DNA of 64,000 bases. It comes from Carettochelys insculpta. Its lineage: Eukaryota > Chordata > Testudines > Carettochelyidae. Made by a program: the position numbers and the translations under genes. This document shows positions 20,665 through 31,195 of the stretch, one piece after another (the stretch's first letter is position 1; every line of letters begins with the position of its first letter). The DNA is taken from positions 21,831,098 through 21,895,097 of the forward strand of contig NC_134138.1 in the NCBI RefSeq assembly GCF_033958435.1, written 5' to 3'. The notes under the pieces are model-generated. The model worked only from the letters and a program-made list of their open reading frames with translations. It had not been told where the DNA came from and ran no database searches.

Positions 20665-22406
20665 TCAGCACCCGTTGGTGTCTGATGCCTCTCTCACTAT
20701 TTCCTTCCATCTTTCCCTGTCTGGTACAGAGTGGCTTAATTTCTGTAGACTAGCTTCGCACCAATCTACTATATCATCTATCCGTTCTCTGTGGGGTCTG
20801 CCTCTCCTATTTGAACCGTCCATTATGCCAAATACCAAGGTCTTGATTTTTGGTTCATCATTCATTCTGCAAATATGTCCATATAGTTGTAGCTTCCATT
20901 TTATACCCTTCTGCAGCAGGTTCTCTTGCAGCTATATCTTCCTATATATAATTCCTCAGTGGTGACCTTCTGCATCCATCCTATTCTCAGAATCTTTCTA
21001 TAACAATTCCTTTCGAATGCCAATATTCCTCTTTCCAAATCTTTCATTATCACCCATGTCTCACATCTGTACTAGATGCTGCTGAATACACATGGTTTCA
21101 AGATGTTCAGCTTTGTTCCCAAGCTAATTGCTTTGCTTTTCCAGATCTTATCTATCTCCTTCAAACTCACTCTTGCTTTCGCTATTCTAGTCACTATTTC
21201 CTTCTCACAGTCTAGATCATATGTTATGTTGCTCCCCAGATATGTGAACTTCTCTACATTTTCAAGTTCAATACCATCGACACTGATCTTCCTTCCTATT
21301 TCCTTATCTCCAAATATCATTGTTTTTGTTTTATCGATGTTCATAATCAATCTGTACCGCCTCCCTTCTTTGTTTAACACCTGCACCATTTTCACTAGCT
21401 TCTCCTCATCTTCCTCAATGATGACTGTATCATCCGCGAACCTCAAGTTGTTAATTCTTTTCCCATGCACAGATAACCCTTCTACCTCTTCCTTGCTCTT
21501 GTCCATCACTCTCTCCAGAGGTGCGATGAAGATACTTGGCGATATTGGATCTCCTTCTCTCATACCTCTACTTGTTGTGAACCAACTTCCCAACTCCCTG
21601 CATGTTCTCACCGCTGATTCCACATTGTCATCGATATTCTTCAACAGTCTGCTATCCACTCCATATGACTCCAACACCGCCCAAGTCACTTTCTGATCTA
21701 TACTGTCAAATGCCTTTTGAAAATCGATAAAGCAAGTGTATACGTTCTTGTTCTTTCGTTGAGCTTTCTCCGCTGTCATTCTTAGTGCCAATATCTGCTA
21801 TATGGTACTTCTATCTTTTCTGAACCCTGCTTGCTCATCTCCTATATGTTCTTCTATCTGTGATCTTAATCTCTCAGTCAGTATCATCATCAGCACCTTA
21901 CCTAGATGACTTGTTAGGGCAATCGTTCTGTAGTTCTTGCACTCCAATGTACTTCCTTTCTTGGGTATTGTCAGTAGCACAGATCTTGTCCATTCCTTAG
22001 ATGCCTTCCCTTCTATCCATGCTATACTACACAGTCGGTGTATTTCCTGAATCATGCTTTCTCTGCCTTATTTGATCATCTCTCTAGTGATCATATCATT
22101 TCCAGGGCTCTTGTTGTTCTTTATTCATTTCACTGCTTTTTCTACTTCCTCCTTCAAAATACCGGTCTCGCTCTTGATGCTCGGGGGGGATATCTCTTTC
22201 AATTCTTCAATCAGTCTGTCTTGGCCACTTGGGTCCAACTGTGCTTTGTACCTATTGGTGCAATATCTCATCCATCGCTGCACGATCTTCTCCCTGTTCA
22301 TGATCATGTTTTCGTTCTCATCTTTGGTTCGCCATCTGCTTTGGTTGCCATTTCCTGTTAATATTCCAAATTGTCTTATACACCTCCTTAGTCTTACATT
22401 CACCAT
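20665..22406 (-). pseudogene. RTE-like reverse transcriptase and C-terminal region
   Basis: Three open pieces follow one another: 22,406-22,055 (VQRWMRYCTNRYKAQ and related pre-RT sequence), 22,055-21,798 (WTRSVLLTIPKKGSTLECKN, YRTIALTSHLGKVLMMIL and ADEQAGFRKDRST-like RT blocks) and 21,791-21,072 (FIDFQKAFDSIDQKVTW, GMREGDPISPSIF, LRFADDTVIIEED, FTYLGSNITYD). The last piece is 239 codons without a stop. The Asp of FIDFQKAFD and both Asp residues of FADD are present. A stop separates the second and third pieces. The C-terminal part resumes at 20,865 with GRPHRERIDDIVDWC. The enzyme would copy the element RNA onto nicked target DNA. Confidence 0.85.
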
Positions 22407-23580
22407 AATACCTCTCTATATCTTCACATTGCTCCTCTAACCATTTCTCCTTACCCTTCCTGGCTCCTTTCCTTACCTCATTGCATTTCATCCTATATTG
22501 CTGTTCTACCATCTCAGAAACATCTCTTCTGATCTTCAACACTCTCTTCTCTAGAACCAACTTCAGTGTCTCCTGGGTAATCCACTTCTTATTGATCTTT
22601 TCTTCCTCTGGAACAGTCTGCTCAATTGTTTCTTCTATAGTGATGGCTATCCCTGTGACTCTCTTATCTAGGTCTTTCTCTGTGGCAATATTCTTAATCT
22701 TCTCTTTGAGCGCTGTTCTGTATGCATTCCTGGTTTCCTCCTCACATAGCCTCGCCACAGGTCTTCTTTTCTTAAACTGTGTCATACATTTTCTTTTGAG
22801 TTTTATCTTGACGTTTGCAATCACAAAACTGTGGTCTGAGTCTATATCCCCTCCTTGGAAAGTTCGGCATTGCTGTACTGATGTTATCCATCTTCTTCTT
22901 ATCAAAATCATCTCTATCATGTTCTTGGACTTTCCGTCATTCTATCACCACGTCCACTTCCTACCGTCCTTTTGTTGGAATCTCGTGTCACAGATCACCA
23001 TCTCATGCTCTGTAGCAAACTCTAGAAGTTTCTCACCTCATACGTTTCTTTCTCCACATCCAAACCTTCCCATGACTCTCTCCCAACCTTCATTATGTGC
23101 TCCAACCTTCACATTCCAATCTTCTCCAATGATCAACACATCTTTCTTTGGTATCTCCTCCACCTTCTTTGTCAAGTCTCTATAGAATAGCTTAATTTCT
23201 TCCTCCATAGTGTCCGACATGGGTGCATACACCTGAATGACTGAGATATTGAAGGGTTTTGCTTTGAATCTCACTACCATCATTCTTGCACTCACCAGTT
23301 TGTATCCTAATAATGCCCTTCTAGCTATTTTGCTAAGAAGGAATCCAGCTCCTGCTTCATGCTTCATTTCATTTCCTGGCCAAATGACTTCGCAACCGCA
23401 TATCTCTCCTGATGCCATCCAATGCATCTCTGCCAGTCCAAGTATATCACATCGGTATCTCTCTATCTCCTTCCAAAGCAGCTCTAATTTTCCAGCTGCC
23501 CACAGTGTTCAGATGTTCCATATTCCAAGGGATAGCATATGTGTGAGCTGTAATTTTCTTTCAGTAGCCAACTTACCAAC
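22318..23580 (-). pseudogene. RTE-like APE endonuclease and linker
   Basis: The frame at 23,427-23,038 reads EAGAGFLLSKIARRALLGYK, VIQVYAPMSDTMEEEIKLFY and DVLIIGEDWNVKVG; the last corresponds to the GDFN-VG box of APE endonucleases with the Asn kept. The C-terminal SDH box is readable near 22,845 as DSDHSFV. The linker 22,920-22,318 is open for 200 codons and rich in Lys and Glu. Near 23,590-23,640 the minus strand carries the 5' segment just before the endonuclease. The nuclease nicks target DNA to prime reverse transcription. The WNVRTL-type N-terminal box was not found cleanly. Confidence 0.78.
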
Positions 23581-23788
23581 CCAACCCCAATCGCTCGATT
23601 GGTGTCACAGATCTTGTTTATCCAGGAGACGCCTGAGCCAACATCTTTTATCATTTAGTTGTACTGGCATCAGATTTCATTTGTACTGTTGTTTGACAGT
23701 CAGCACACTGACACACATCTGACCAACCCTCCTCCTTCATCCAGGCTTGGGACTGGCCTGGAGCTCGCAGTGGCTTCATGGCAGAGTT

Positions 23789-24195
23789 ACTTTGTCAAGC
23801 CTGGACTTAAAACCTTCTAGGCATGGAGACTCCACCACCTCTCTAGGCAATGCAGTCCAGTGCTTCGCCACCCTCCTAGTGAAAGTTTTTTTCTAATATC
23901 CAACCTAGACCTCCCGCACTGTAACTTGAGACCATTGCTCCTTATTCTGCTATTTGTCCCTTCTGAGCACAGCCTCTCTCCATTCTCTTTAGAACCCCCT
24001 TCAGGAAGTTGAAGGCTGCTATCAAATCACCCCTCACTCTTCTGTTCTGTGAACTAACTAAGCCCACATCCCCCAGCCGCTCCTTGTTGGTCATGTGCTC
24101 CAGCCCCCAAACAATTTTGTTTGCCTTTTGCTGGACCCTCTCCAGCGCACCCACTTCCTTTCTAAGATCTCGGGTACTGTGGAGGTGCATTCCTC
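23789..24195 (-). mobile_element. CR1 LINE (split by RTE), inner part
   Basis: It resumes the CR1 from 20,640. The minus strand codes for LERVQQKANKIVWGLEHM, TNKERLGDVGLVSSQNRRVR and GDLIAAFNFLKG, the conserved C-terminus of CR1 ORF2, followed by TGGAGTCTCCATGCCTAG-type 3' sequence. The 5' end is truncated near 24,195. Confidence 0.88.
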
Positions 24196-25309
24196 AAAAC
24201 TAACCTAGCCATTCCCTGTAACTTCGCACTGCTTAGGGTCTAAATTCTGGTTTGGGATTTGGCCAGCTTTCTTTTCCATCCTGAACCCTTCCAAAAACAT
24301 TAACCACTGCACTTCACCTAATGCAACGTGTTCCACTTGTGTTCATGCTGCGTGGGTGCTGAGAAGATTTTGACAGCAAGTGACACTGGATTTCAGTTGT
24401 AAATTAGTCCAGCATCCTTCCTTCTAGCAGTGTTTTACCTTTACAGAGAGGAGCTCAGTGTTCCATGCACCCCATACCAGGAGCGGCTCAGAAATGTTAT
24501 ATAATGGGATTGGAATTTGGTCAGTCTGTGCTGTTTCCTGTTCAGAATGAAGATTCCAGACATTTGGAAATGAGGTCCACCCCACTCAAGGGGACAGACT
24601 AAAGGCTGAAACCTGAGAGCAGCAGTCTGAATCAGGCGGTATCTGAAACTTTGACAAAGCCAGGAATTGTGAATAAATGTCAGTGATTTGCTGTCAGAAA
24701 CCCCAGCAAAGTCTGCACAACTTCTCTAGGCAATACATCGAAGGAACATATTGGGCATTGATTCTTGTGGGTGGATGACGCACATGAGGCTAGGCTTATG
24801 GGGGACTGTGAATGAAGACAATGCCAAAAAAAAACCACAACCAAAAGCCTTTACTACTTATTTGCATTGCACTAGTTCCTAGAGATGTCAGTCAGGCTTC
24901 AAGACCTCATTATTATCATCTGTATTAAAGTCTCACTTAAAGGATCCAACCACAGAGGACCCCGTTGTTCTGGTCTCTGCCCAGATATGCATTAAAAAAT
25001 ACTCACCATTTGGGATGGAGTAGGTGGCATTGATAAAAACATGGAGGAGGTAAACTAATAGTAAAGTAAGCAAGTTATCACACAACAAATTGAGGTCTCA
25101 GTGCATTGTAATAGTATGCGGCTGGGCATTTGCACCATTACCCTTTCATGCAGGACCAGTAATGGATTTGAACTGCAGACTTCTGTGCAGGAGTTTCCCT
25201 ATGCTACCTAATGCTGTCTCTCATTTTCCAGCAGAGGGCAATAGAGCCCATATAGAAGATATATGTAAACTACATAGGCCTTGCTTGCTTGTCTTATTCC
25301 GGGGGGGAG
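24196..25309. other. No gene seen
   Basis: Short open frames only. A weak tRNA-like box B (GCAGTTCAAATCC on the minus strand) near 25,160 may mark an old SINE. Confidence 0.45.
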
Positions 25310-25392
25310 GGGGTAGCCGTGTTGGTCTGTAGCTTCACTAATAACAAGCAGTCCTGTGGCACCTCGGAGACTAACAAATTATTAGAAAAATA
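25310..25392 (+). repeat. Dispersed 'agtcctgtggcacc' repeat
   Basis: GGTAGCCGTGTTGGTCTGTA followed by AAGCAGTCCTGTGGCACCTC and GGAGACTAACAAATTATTAG. Same family as 30.4, 42.1 and 51.7 kb. Class unresolved. Confidence 0.55.
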
Positions 25393-25572
25393 AGAATTCC
25401 TCCTACTTAATTTGCTTCATGAATGAGTGACAGGTAACCCTTTCCTTTTTCTTTCCCCTCCCCTCTCTGCTGTATAAACCTGGGTTTCTTCTTTTCCGCT
25501 CCATTTTTCATGTGAGGAAGTGGGTTTTGCCCATGAAATCACATAAGCTAATACATTTGTTAGTCTCTAAAA

Positions 25573-26440
25573 GGGTAAGTCTACAGAATAATGTTATTTT
25601 GAAATAGCTATGGGTGCACCTACACGTGCATTCCTCTTTCGAAAGCGGTATGCAAATGAGGTAAATAAAATTCAAATGAGGTATAAATTTGCATATTTGG
25701 CAAATAATTTGCATATTCTAATTTCAAAAGCGCCTCCTTCAAAAGAAGAAAGCAGTGTAGATGTTGATCTTTTGAAAGTAAACCCATCTTCAAAAGAGTC
25801 CTTCTTCCCTTTGGGTTTACCAAATGTGCAAATTTGTGCCTCATTTGCATTTTTCATTTACCTCATTTCCATACCTCTTTTGAAAAAGGAATGCAAGTGT
25901 AGACGTACTGTATATGAGCATCTACCCAATGCAACCACATTTTCAAAATAATTTTGAAATAGCAGTTGCCTTATTTTGGTAAACCTCATTGGGTATGTCT
26001 ACACTAGCATTCCTCTTTCAAAATAGGCATGCAAATAAGGGAAATAGAAAAAAACCAAATGAGGTGCAGAGTTACATATCTGGCACCTCATTTGCATATT
26101 CTCCTTCCAAAAGAAAAGCAGTGTAGATGCAGCTTTTTCAAAAATAAACCCCATTTTCGAAGAAACCCTTCTTCCTAAAAAAAAATTGGAATAAGGGTTT
26201 CTTTGAAAATGGAGTTTATTTTCGAAAAAGCCGTGGCAATGCTGCTTTTCTTCTGTCGAAAGACTATCCAAATGAGGTGCCAGGTATGTAAATCTGTGCC
26301 TCATTTGATTTTTGATTTCCTTTATTTGCAAGTCTCTTTCAAAAGAGGAATGCTAGTGTAGACATAGCCATCCTATGAGGAATAGTTCCTATTTCAAACC
26401 AGCTGTTTTGAAAAAGGGACTGTTTAGACAGGGGCTGTTT
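25573..26440. mobile_element. Nested foldback MITEs (two full copies)
   Basis: Two palindromic elements share the ends TCTACACTAGCATTCCTCTT/AAGAGGAATGCTAGTGTAGA: one at about 25,611-25,908 and one at 25,991-26,369. Each is self-complementary along nearly its whole length, with TGCAAATGAGG/CCTCATTTGCA arms. Outside and between them are TTATTTTGAAATAGC-type arms of a different MITE (25,573-25,610, 25,909-25,990, 26,370-26,440), which suggests the two copies were inserted into an older element of the 27-kb family. Confidence 0.72.
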
Positions 26441-26587
26441 CTACACTTGACCTAAATTTTGAAAGGGCCTTGCTAATGGCCGAAGCGGAGAATACTAATG
26501 AGATACTGATGTGGAACTTTGAAAGTGAGAATAAGGGAATTTCGATGTTTGCAAGGTCCTTTTGAAAAGGGCCCTGTGTAGACAAGC
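26432..26587. mobile_element. MITE fragment, 34.5-kb family
   Basis: It holds GGGGCTGTTTCTACACTTGA, TGCTAATGGCCGAAGC and TCCTTTTGAAAAGGGCCCTG. These match the arm and centre of the foldback at 34,537-34,825. The right half is replaced by the next MITE. Confidence 0.55.
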
Positions 26588-26993
26588 TGACATTTGCATT
26601 CCTCTGTTGAAAGAGGAATGCAAATGAGGGAAATCAAAAATTCAAAAGAGGCATTGATTTACATACCTTATACTTCATTTGCATAATCTCTTTTCAGAAG
26701 AGATCCTTTCAAAAGAAAGAAAGCAGTGTAGATGAGGCTCTTTCGAAAATAAACCCCTTCTTTGAAAGAACCCTCCTTCCTGAAATAAAATAGGAAGACA
26801 GGTTCTTTCAGAGGTGGGCTTTATTTTCGAAAGAGCCCCATCTACACGGCTTTCTTTCTTTCGAAAGGATCTCTTCTGAAAAGAGATCATGCAAATGAAG
26901 CATGAGGTATATAAATCAGTGCCTTTTTTTGAATTTTCGATTTCCCTCATTTTTATTCCTCTTTCAAAAAAGGAATGCAAGTGTAGATGTAAC
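26585..26993. mobile_element. Foldback MITE, third copy of the 'attcctcttt' family
   Basis: The arms pair along about 180 bp each: GCATTCCTCTGTTGAAAGAG against CTTTCAAAAAAGGAATGC, and AGCAGTGTAGATGAGGCTCT against AGAGCCCCATCTACACGGCT, with a short centre near 26,790. The outermost left bases are missing. Confidence 0.72.
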
Positions 26994-26995
26994 CT

Positions 26996-27445
26996 GTGTG
27001 TGTAGCTGCTGTATTTCCAATTAGCTAAGTGCTATTTCAAAATGCATTTTGTGTGTAGCAGTGTTATTTCAAAATAAGCTATTTTGGAATAGCTCTTCTG
27101 GAATGGCTTATTTCAAAATAAGGTTGGTGTGTAGACATACCCCTACAAGGTGCCACAGAACTGCTATCAAGTATCAGATGGGTAGCATCTATTTCAAAAT
27201 AAATAGTTCAGAACAGGGGGTTTGTAAACAGGGAGTAGGGGTTAATTTGAAATAGGCCATAGTGCACTCAAGGGTTTTCATCCGAAATAGGCTCTATTAT
27301 GTGTGGGCGTTCTATTTAGAAATAGCTGAGCACTAGTTCCATACACATTTTATACATAGATGCACTATTTCAGAATAAGCTTTCCCAGAAAAGCTACTCT
27401 GGAATAGCTTATTCTGAAATAATGCTGCTGCATAGACAAAGCCCA
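26996..27445. mobile_element. MITEs with 'ttatttcaaaataagc' arms
   Basis: Two or more short elements. The first spans about 26,996-27,146 and ends TGTGTAGACATACCCC; the second spans about 27,176-27,445 and ends GCATAGACAAAGCCC. Both carry pairs of TTATTTCAAAATAA/TATTCTGAAATAA blocks. A piece of the 'aaggtgccacag' dispersed repeat lies between them. Confidence 0.55.
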
Positions 27446-29110
27446 AATGTCTCAGCTCCATCTCTCAGAAGTCACTTGAAGGGAACGTAGATGTTAGCGT
27501 CATAACATAAGAATCTTGCAAAAGAGAGAAACTTAAATTGTCAATTCCTTGGCAGACAGGATTGTTAAAAGAGGCCTTAGTTGCTCTGGGATGAGATTCA
27601 CAAGCGCTGGCATGGGTCGCTCAGTCAAACACAGCAGTATTTTTGTGATAGCAAGGCACATGCAAAATGCAATCATATTCTTGTGGGAAGTTGACATGGC
27701 AGCAGACTCTGTGTCTATGAATGAATCTTGATTTCTTTCATCCTTTCTGGATGAAAGGGATCAGAAAGGGATCCGCCCATGAAGGAAGCCCTGAAACATT
27801 TAGACGGACACATTCTATGGCTGTATTCTTGCAAAATATTCAACTTGTTCTAAATGTTGGACACCCACATCAAGTATCAGTGCTTCTAATTGGAGTTTTT
27901 GAAGAAATTGGGTGATCAGTCATAGACGGAAGCTTGCAGATACACCCCGTAGGATAAAACTAAAACCGAGGATACTGTGTGGTAGGTGGATTTTTTTCTG
28001 CACCGCCATTTTATTCCACATGTGAGAGTAGATTGTGACGTTAGGCCTAGCTCTGAGGACAGGTGTTGTGTACGCTGCACTAACCTGGGACCTAGGCTGA
28101 TCTACACATTGGGTTTAAAAATGACTTTAGTAGGCACATTATGGAGAGTGTCTGGGAGGGTTATAGCAATCTGGACTGTACACCAGAGCCATAAGGAAAA
28201 GAGGGCACTTTGGAGGCGCATGAGCTGTAAGTGCAAGCAGCGCTAAATGAATTGACTTGTAGGGTAACAAAACTTGGCCAGATGTGGGAAATTAATTCCA
28301 CTGGCCAGACCCCACTGGGCTGGCTTTATGTGCACCTGATGCTAACTCACCCTTTGTCTCCCATGTTCTCTTTATAGAACTCTACTTGCCTCCATCCTGT
28401 GTGAATGAAAATTGCTGGTAATTTATTAAAAGAGAGAGTGAGGGAGGAGGAGGTGGGAAAGGAGACATACGTGGGACATATTTATTTCTGAAAGCTATTG
28501 CTTACCACTTTTTAAGAGGCTTCAGCGCTTTTCACTGCAGGAATAACAATTAAATGCTTCAAGTAATGCTTGTATGAGTCCTTATAATAATTCACTATCT
28601 CTTTTTTTGGTGTAGGGGAGTTTGTCACCATCTGAAATATTTTCAAAGGAGGGAGGGCAGAAAAAAAAGCTTGCGAACCCCTGCCTTAGACATGGCTCTA
28701 GTTGAATTCAATAAGGAAAATACATGGGCATAGTCGCTGTTATTAACCCAATGATTTACTAAGACAAAATATATACAAAGTCAAATGGATGGTTATATTA
28801 ATTACTTTGCTAGATATAGTGTTGCCTGGTAAATGCTCAACAATATCTGGAGTGGCACATTTGCCAGTGGAGTGGCACAGTGTTCTGGGAGTGGTTCAGA
28901 ATTCACACATAACTACTTCTCTGGTATTGTGGACCGTTTATGATTAGAATAATCTACCTTTAAAGCTATGCTTGAGTGAGAAAAATGTCCTGTTCAACTG
29001 AATGAGCAATAATTCTGGTATATTCCCCCTCAGAGTGCCCAGCATTGCTTCCACTTTACTCAAAAGTGAAACTTCCAGTAAAGACCTCAGTGAGGGTGTT
29101 TCCAATGGTA
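27446..29110. other. No gene seen
   Basis: Minus-strand frames at 27.55-27.9 kb are moderately open but match nothing I recognise. The phrase GCTGATCTACACATTGGGTT near 28,098 may be the end of another decayed MITE. Confidence 0.4.
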
Positions 29111-29301
29111 GGGTCACCATATTTGACCTTTCAAAAAAGGGGACACTCCTCAGAGGGAGTGTATCTGTATCAGTATCTACCAGCTGACACTGTATATCAG
29201 TGTACTATGTATATGATAACACATTAATACAATGTGATTTGGTAGATACCGATACAGACACAATCTATCTCAGGGATGTCCTCTTTTGTATATGGTAACC
29301 C
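29111..29301. mobile_element. TA-flanked MITE, GGGT(C/G)ACCAT family
   Basis: The ends are GGGTCACCAT and ATGGTAACCC, flanked by TA on both sides (29,109-29,110 and 29,302-29,303). The inside is also palindromic: ATCTGTATCAGTATCTACCA pairs with TGGTAGATACCGATACAGA. Length 191 bp, mariner-like target. Related copies lie at 41.6 and 44.0 kb. Confidence 0.75.
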
Positions 29302-29670
29302 TATCCAGTGGAATTCTACAGAAGTTGGTTCTTGGCCCAGTGCTAGTCAATATTTTTCAGTATTCAATGACTTGGAAGAAAATATGAAATAATTACCCAA
29401 TGAAGTCTGCAGATGACACAAAAGTTGGTGGAGTGGTGAATGATGATAAGAACAGATCACTGATGGGGTATGATCTGATTCACTTGGGAAAACTAGGCAA
29501 GATCAAAATATATCTCTTAATTCATGCAAATGTATTGACAGATGCCTTGGTGGGTATGCATAATGTTCATGAGAAATCAGTTGGCTTACAAATGTGTCAT
29601 AGCATGTAAATTATGCACTTCTGAAGCATAAATAGTTGATTGCTGCCATGTTAGTATGTAAGTAAGTAGA

Positions 29671-29848
29671 TGGGGAGGGATAGCACAGTGCCTTGCTAAA
29701 CCCAGGGTTGTGAGCTCAATTGTTGAGGGTGTTGAGGGTAAATAGTTTAAAAAAATCTCTTGGGGATAGTTATCAGTCCCAATAAGTGCACAGGACTGGA
29801 TTTAATGATCTCTCATGGTCCCTCCCAGCTTTATGAGATAGGTATATA
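29671..29848 (+). repeat. tRNA-derived SINE (turtle type)
   Basis: Head TGGGGAGGGATAGCACAGTG and CCTTGCTAAACCCAGGGTTG, a box B region GTGAGCTCAATTG, and a tail with GGACTGGATTTAATGATCTC and CCCTCCCAGCTTTATGAGAT. The tail resembles CR1 3' sequence, which is how such SINEs borrow LINE machinery. Family known from cryptodiran turtles. Confidence 0.82.
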
Positions 29849-29867
29849 ATGTATGGTGATACACATC

Positions 29868-30036
29868 TCATAGAGCTAGAGGGGACTTTGGAAGGTCATT
29901 GAGTACAAGCCTCTGCCCTCTTGGCAGGGCCAAGCACTCTTCCTTCCACTCACATTTGCCTCTTCTGAGGGATGGAGCTCATCACCTTGAGTTTAGCAGG
30001 CCAATTCTCAAACCACTGAGCTATCCTTCTCCCTCT
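29868..30036 (-). repeat. tRNA-derived SINE (turtle type), inverted neighbour
   Basis: Minus-strand copy. The head is readable in reverse as GGATAGCTCAGTGGTTTGAG and AATTGGCCTGCTAAACTCAA, and the tail near 29,870-29,940. It sits about 20 bp from the plus-strand copy, so the two can pair as an inverted repeat. Confidence 0.8.
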
Positions 30037-30939
30037 AATGTAGGTCCATATATTGAGTATTGCTTGAAGTAGAAGAGTCTTTTTTCATTACCAAATTAAT
30101 AAGCAGAGAGAATGAGGAATAGCAACTTCCTGCACAGCCCTACACAGCCAATGCTACCTGGGTAGTGGGGTCGGTTTTGCCACAATTAGCAGTTTTGGGA
30201 TAAAGGTTGCATCAAGCTGTCGCCTTCATCTCCAGTAACAGACTGTGCTCAGTACTTTGGGGAGGAAGCATCAAGCTGCCTTTTTCTCAGACTTCTACCG
30301 GAAAGTAAAATAGTCTTGATGGGAGTGGTCTTTAGTCACTAGATCCTCAAAGGTATTGACAAAACCAACAAGAAGTCCTGTGGCACCTTGTAGACTAACA
30401 GATATTTTGGAGCATAAGCTTTCATGGACAAAGACCCGCTTCATCAGATGCATGAGTCAGCTAACTCCCACTGAAATCAAGGGAGTGAGTACCTTTGAGG
30501 ATCAAGGCATACAACCTTGATTCAGGGATCTGCCCTTGTAGAGCATGGGTGCGGGATTCTGATTCCTTTCTGCTTCAGTTCACAGAATTTCAGATGATCT
30601 AGTGGTCTGGGCATGTAGTTATGCACCAGGGCCCTTTGAGTTCTAACCTTTGCTCTGAAACAAACTCCTTCTGTGGCCTTTTGCTCATCACAGACTGTTC
30701 CTTGGTTTCCTCCTGATAGAAAAGTGGGACAACCATGGTTTTTTTTTATGTGCATGAGGATTAATTCATTAATATCCTGTAATTACATTGACTTCCACAA
30801 ACAGACGCCAAAGCAGTTGAACAGGCACCAGAAGTGTAACAAAGTGAGTAGCCAATGTGGAACAGCTGCTAGTAGGAAAAATATACAGATAAAAAAACTT
30901 TTAAAGGAGTGTCAGAAAGTTATTGTGTGACTTTTACTA
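30037..30939. other. No gene; one dispersed repeat at 30,365-30,455
   Basis: The repeat reads CAAGAAGTCCTGTGGCACCT, TGTAGACTAACAGATATTTT and GGAGCATAAGCTTTCATGGA, the longest clean copy of this family in the window. The rest has no recognisable gene. Confidence 0.55.
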
Positions 30940-31195
30940 CTATTGATTTGCATTTCTGTAGCACCTGTAACTGCCACCAAAGATCAAGGTCCCATTGGGC
31001 TAGGCACTGCATGTATGCACAGTAAGAGACAGCTGCCATCTCCAGGTGCTTAAACAATCTAGATGCATAGACAAAAGATGGAGAGGTAAACAGCAGTGCA
31101 GAGGGTAGAAGTGACTCACTCAAGGTTATGCAGCAGGTCAGTGTCACAGGTGGGAATGTGACCCATTGCGTTACCCACTAGACCATGCTACTTTT
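30940..31195 (+). repeat. Ancient amniote interspersed repeat
   Basis: CCCATTGGGCTAGGCACTGC, TAAGAGACAGCTGCCATCTC, ACTCAAGGTTATGCAGCAGG and ACCCATTGCGTTACCCACTA are in the order of a widespread old amniote repeat whose consensus contains 'tgctaggcgctgtacaaac'. A related fragment is at 36,110-36,190. I do not assign its exact class. Confidence 0.55.

Larger units (their letters stand above)
20641..23788 (-). mobile_element. RTE-like LINE, full-length size, inserted in CR1
   Basis: The element is 3148 bp, the usual length for the RTE clade, and lies between two perfect copies of ACTTTGTCAA (20,631-20,640 and 23,789-23,798). On the minus strand it has an APE-type endonuclease (about 23,430-22,900), a long linker, a reverse transcriptase with FADD (21,440-21,429), a C-terminal region with GRPHRERIDDIVDWC, and a short 3' end finishing in (TGA)n. 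Clade placement rests on size, the short tail and the TGA repeat; RTE-X or another APE clade is possible. Frameshifts and stops disable it. Confidence 0.85.

Noticed and set aside
21076..23185. Long plus-strand frames of 206 and 234 codons
   Set aside because: They are antisense shadows of the minus-strand RTE-like LINE, which carries the recognisable RT and endonuclease motifs.
25573..27445. CRISPR-like array, from regularly recurring short blocks
   Set aside because: The blocks are arms of palindromic MITEs in both orientations, with unequal spacing and no spacers; the genome is a vertebrate's.
27549..27915. Possible transposase fragment on the minus strand
   Set aside because: A moderately open frame without any motif I can match.
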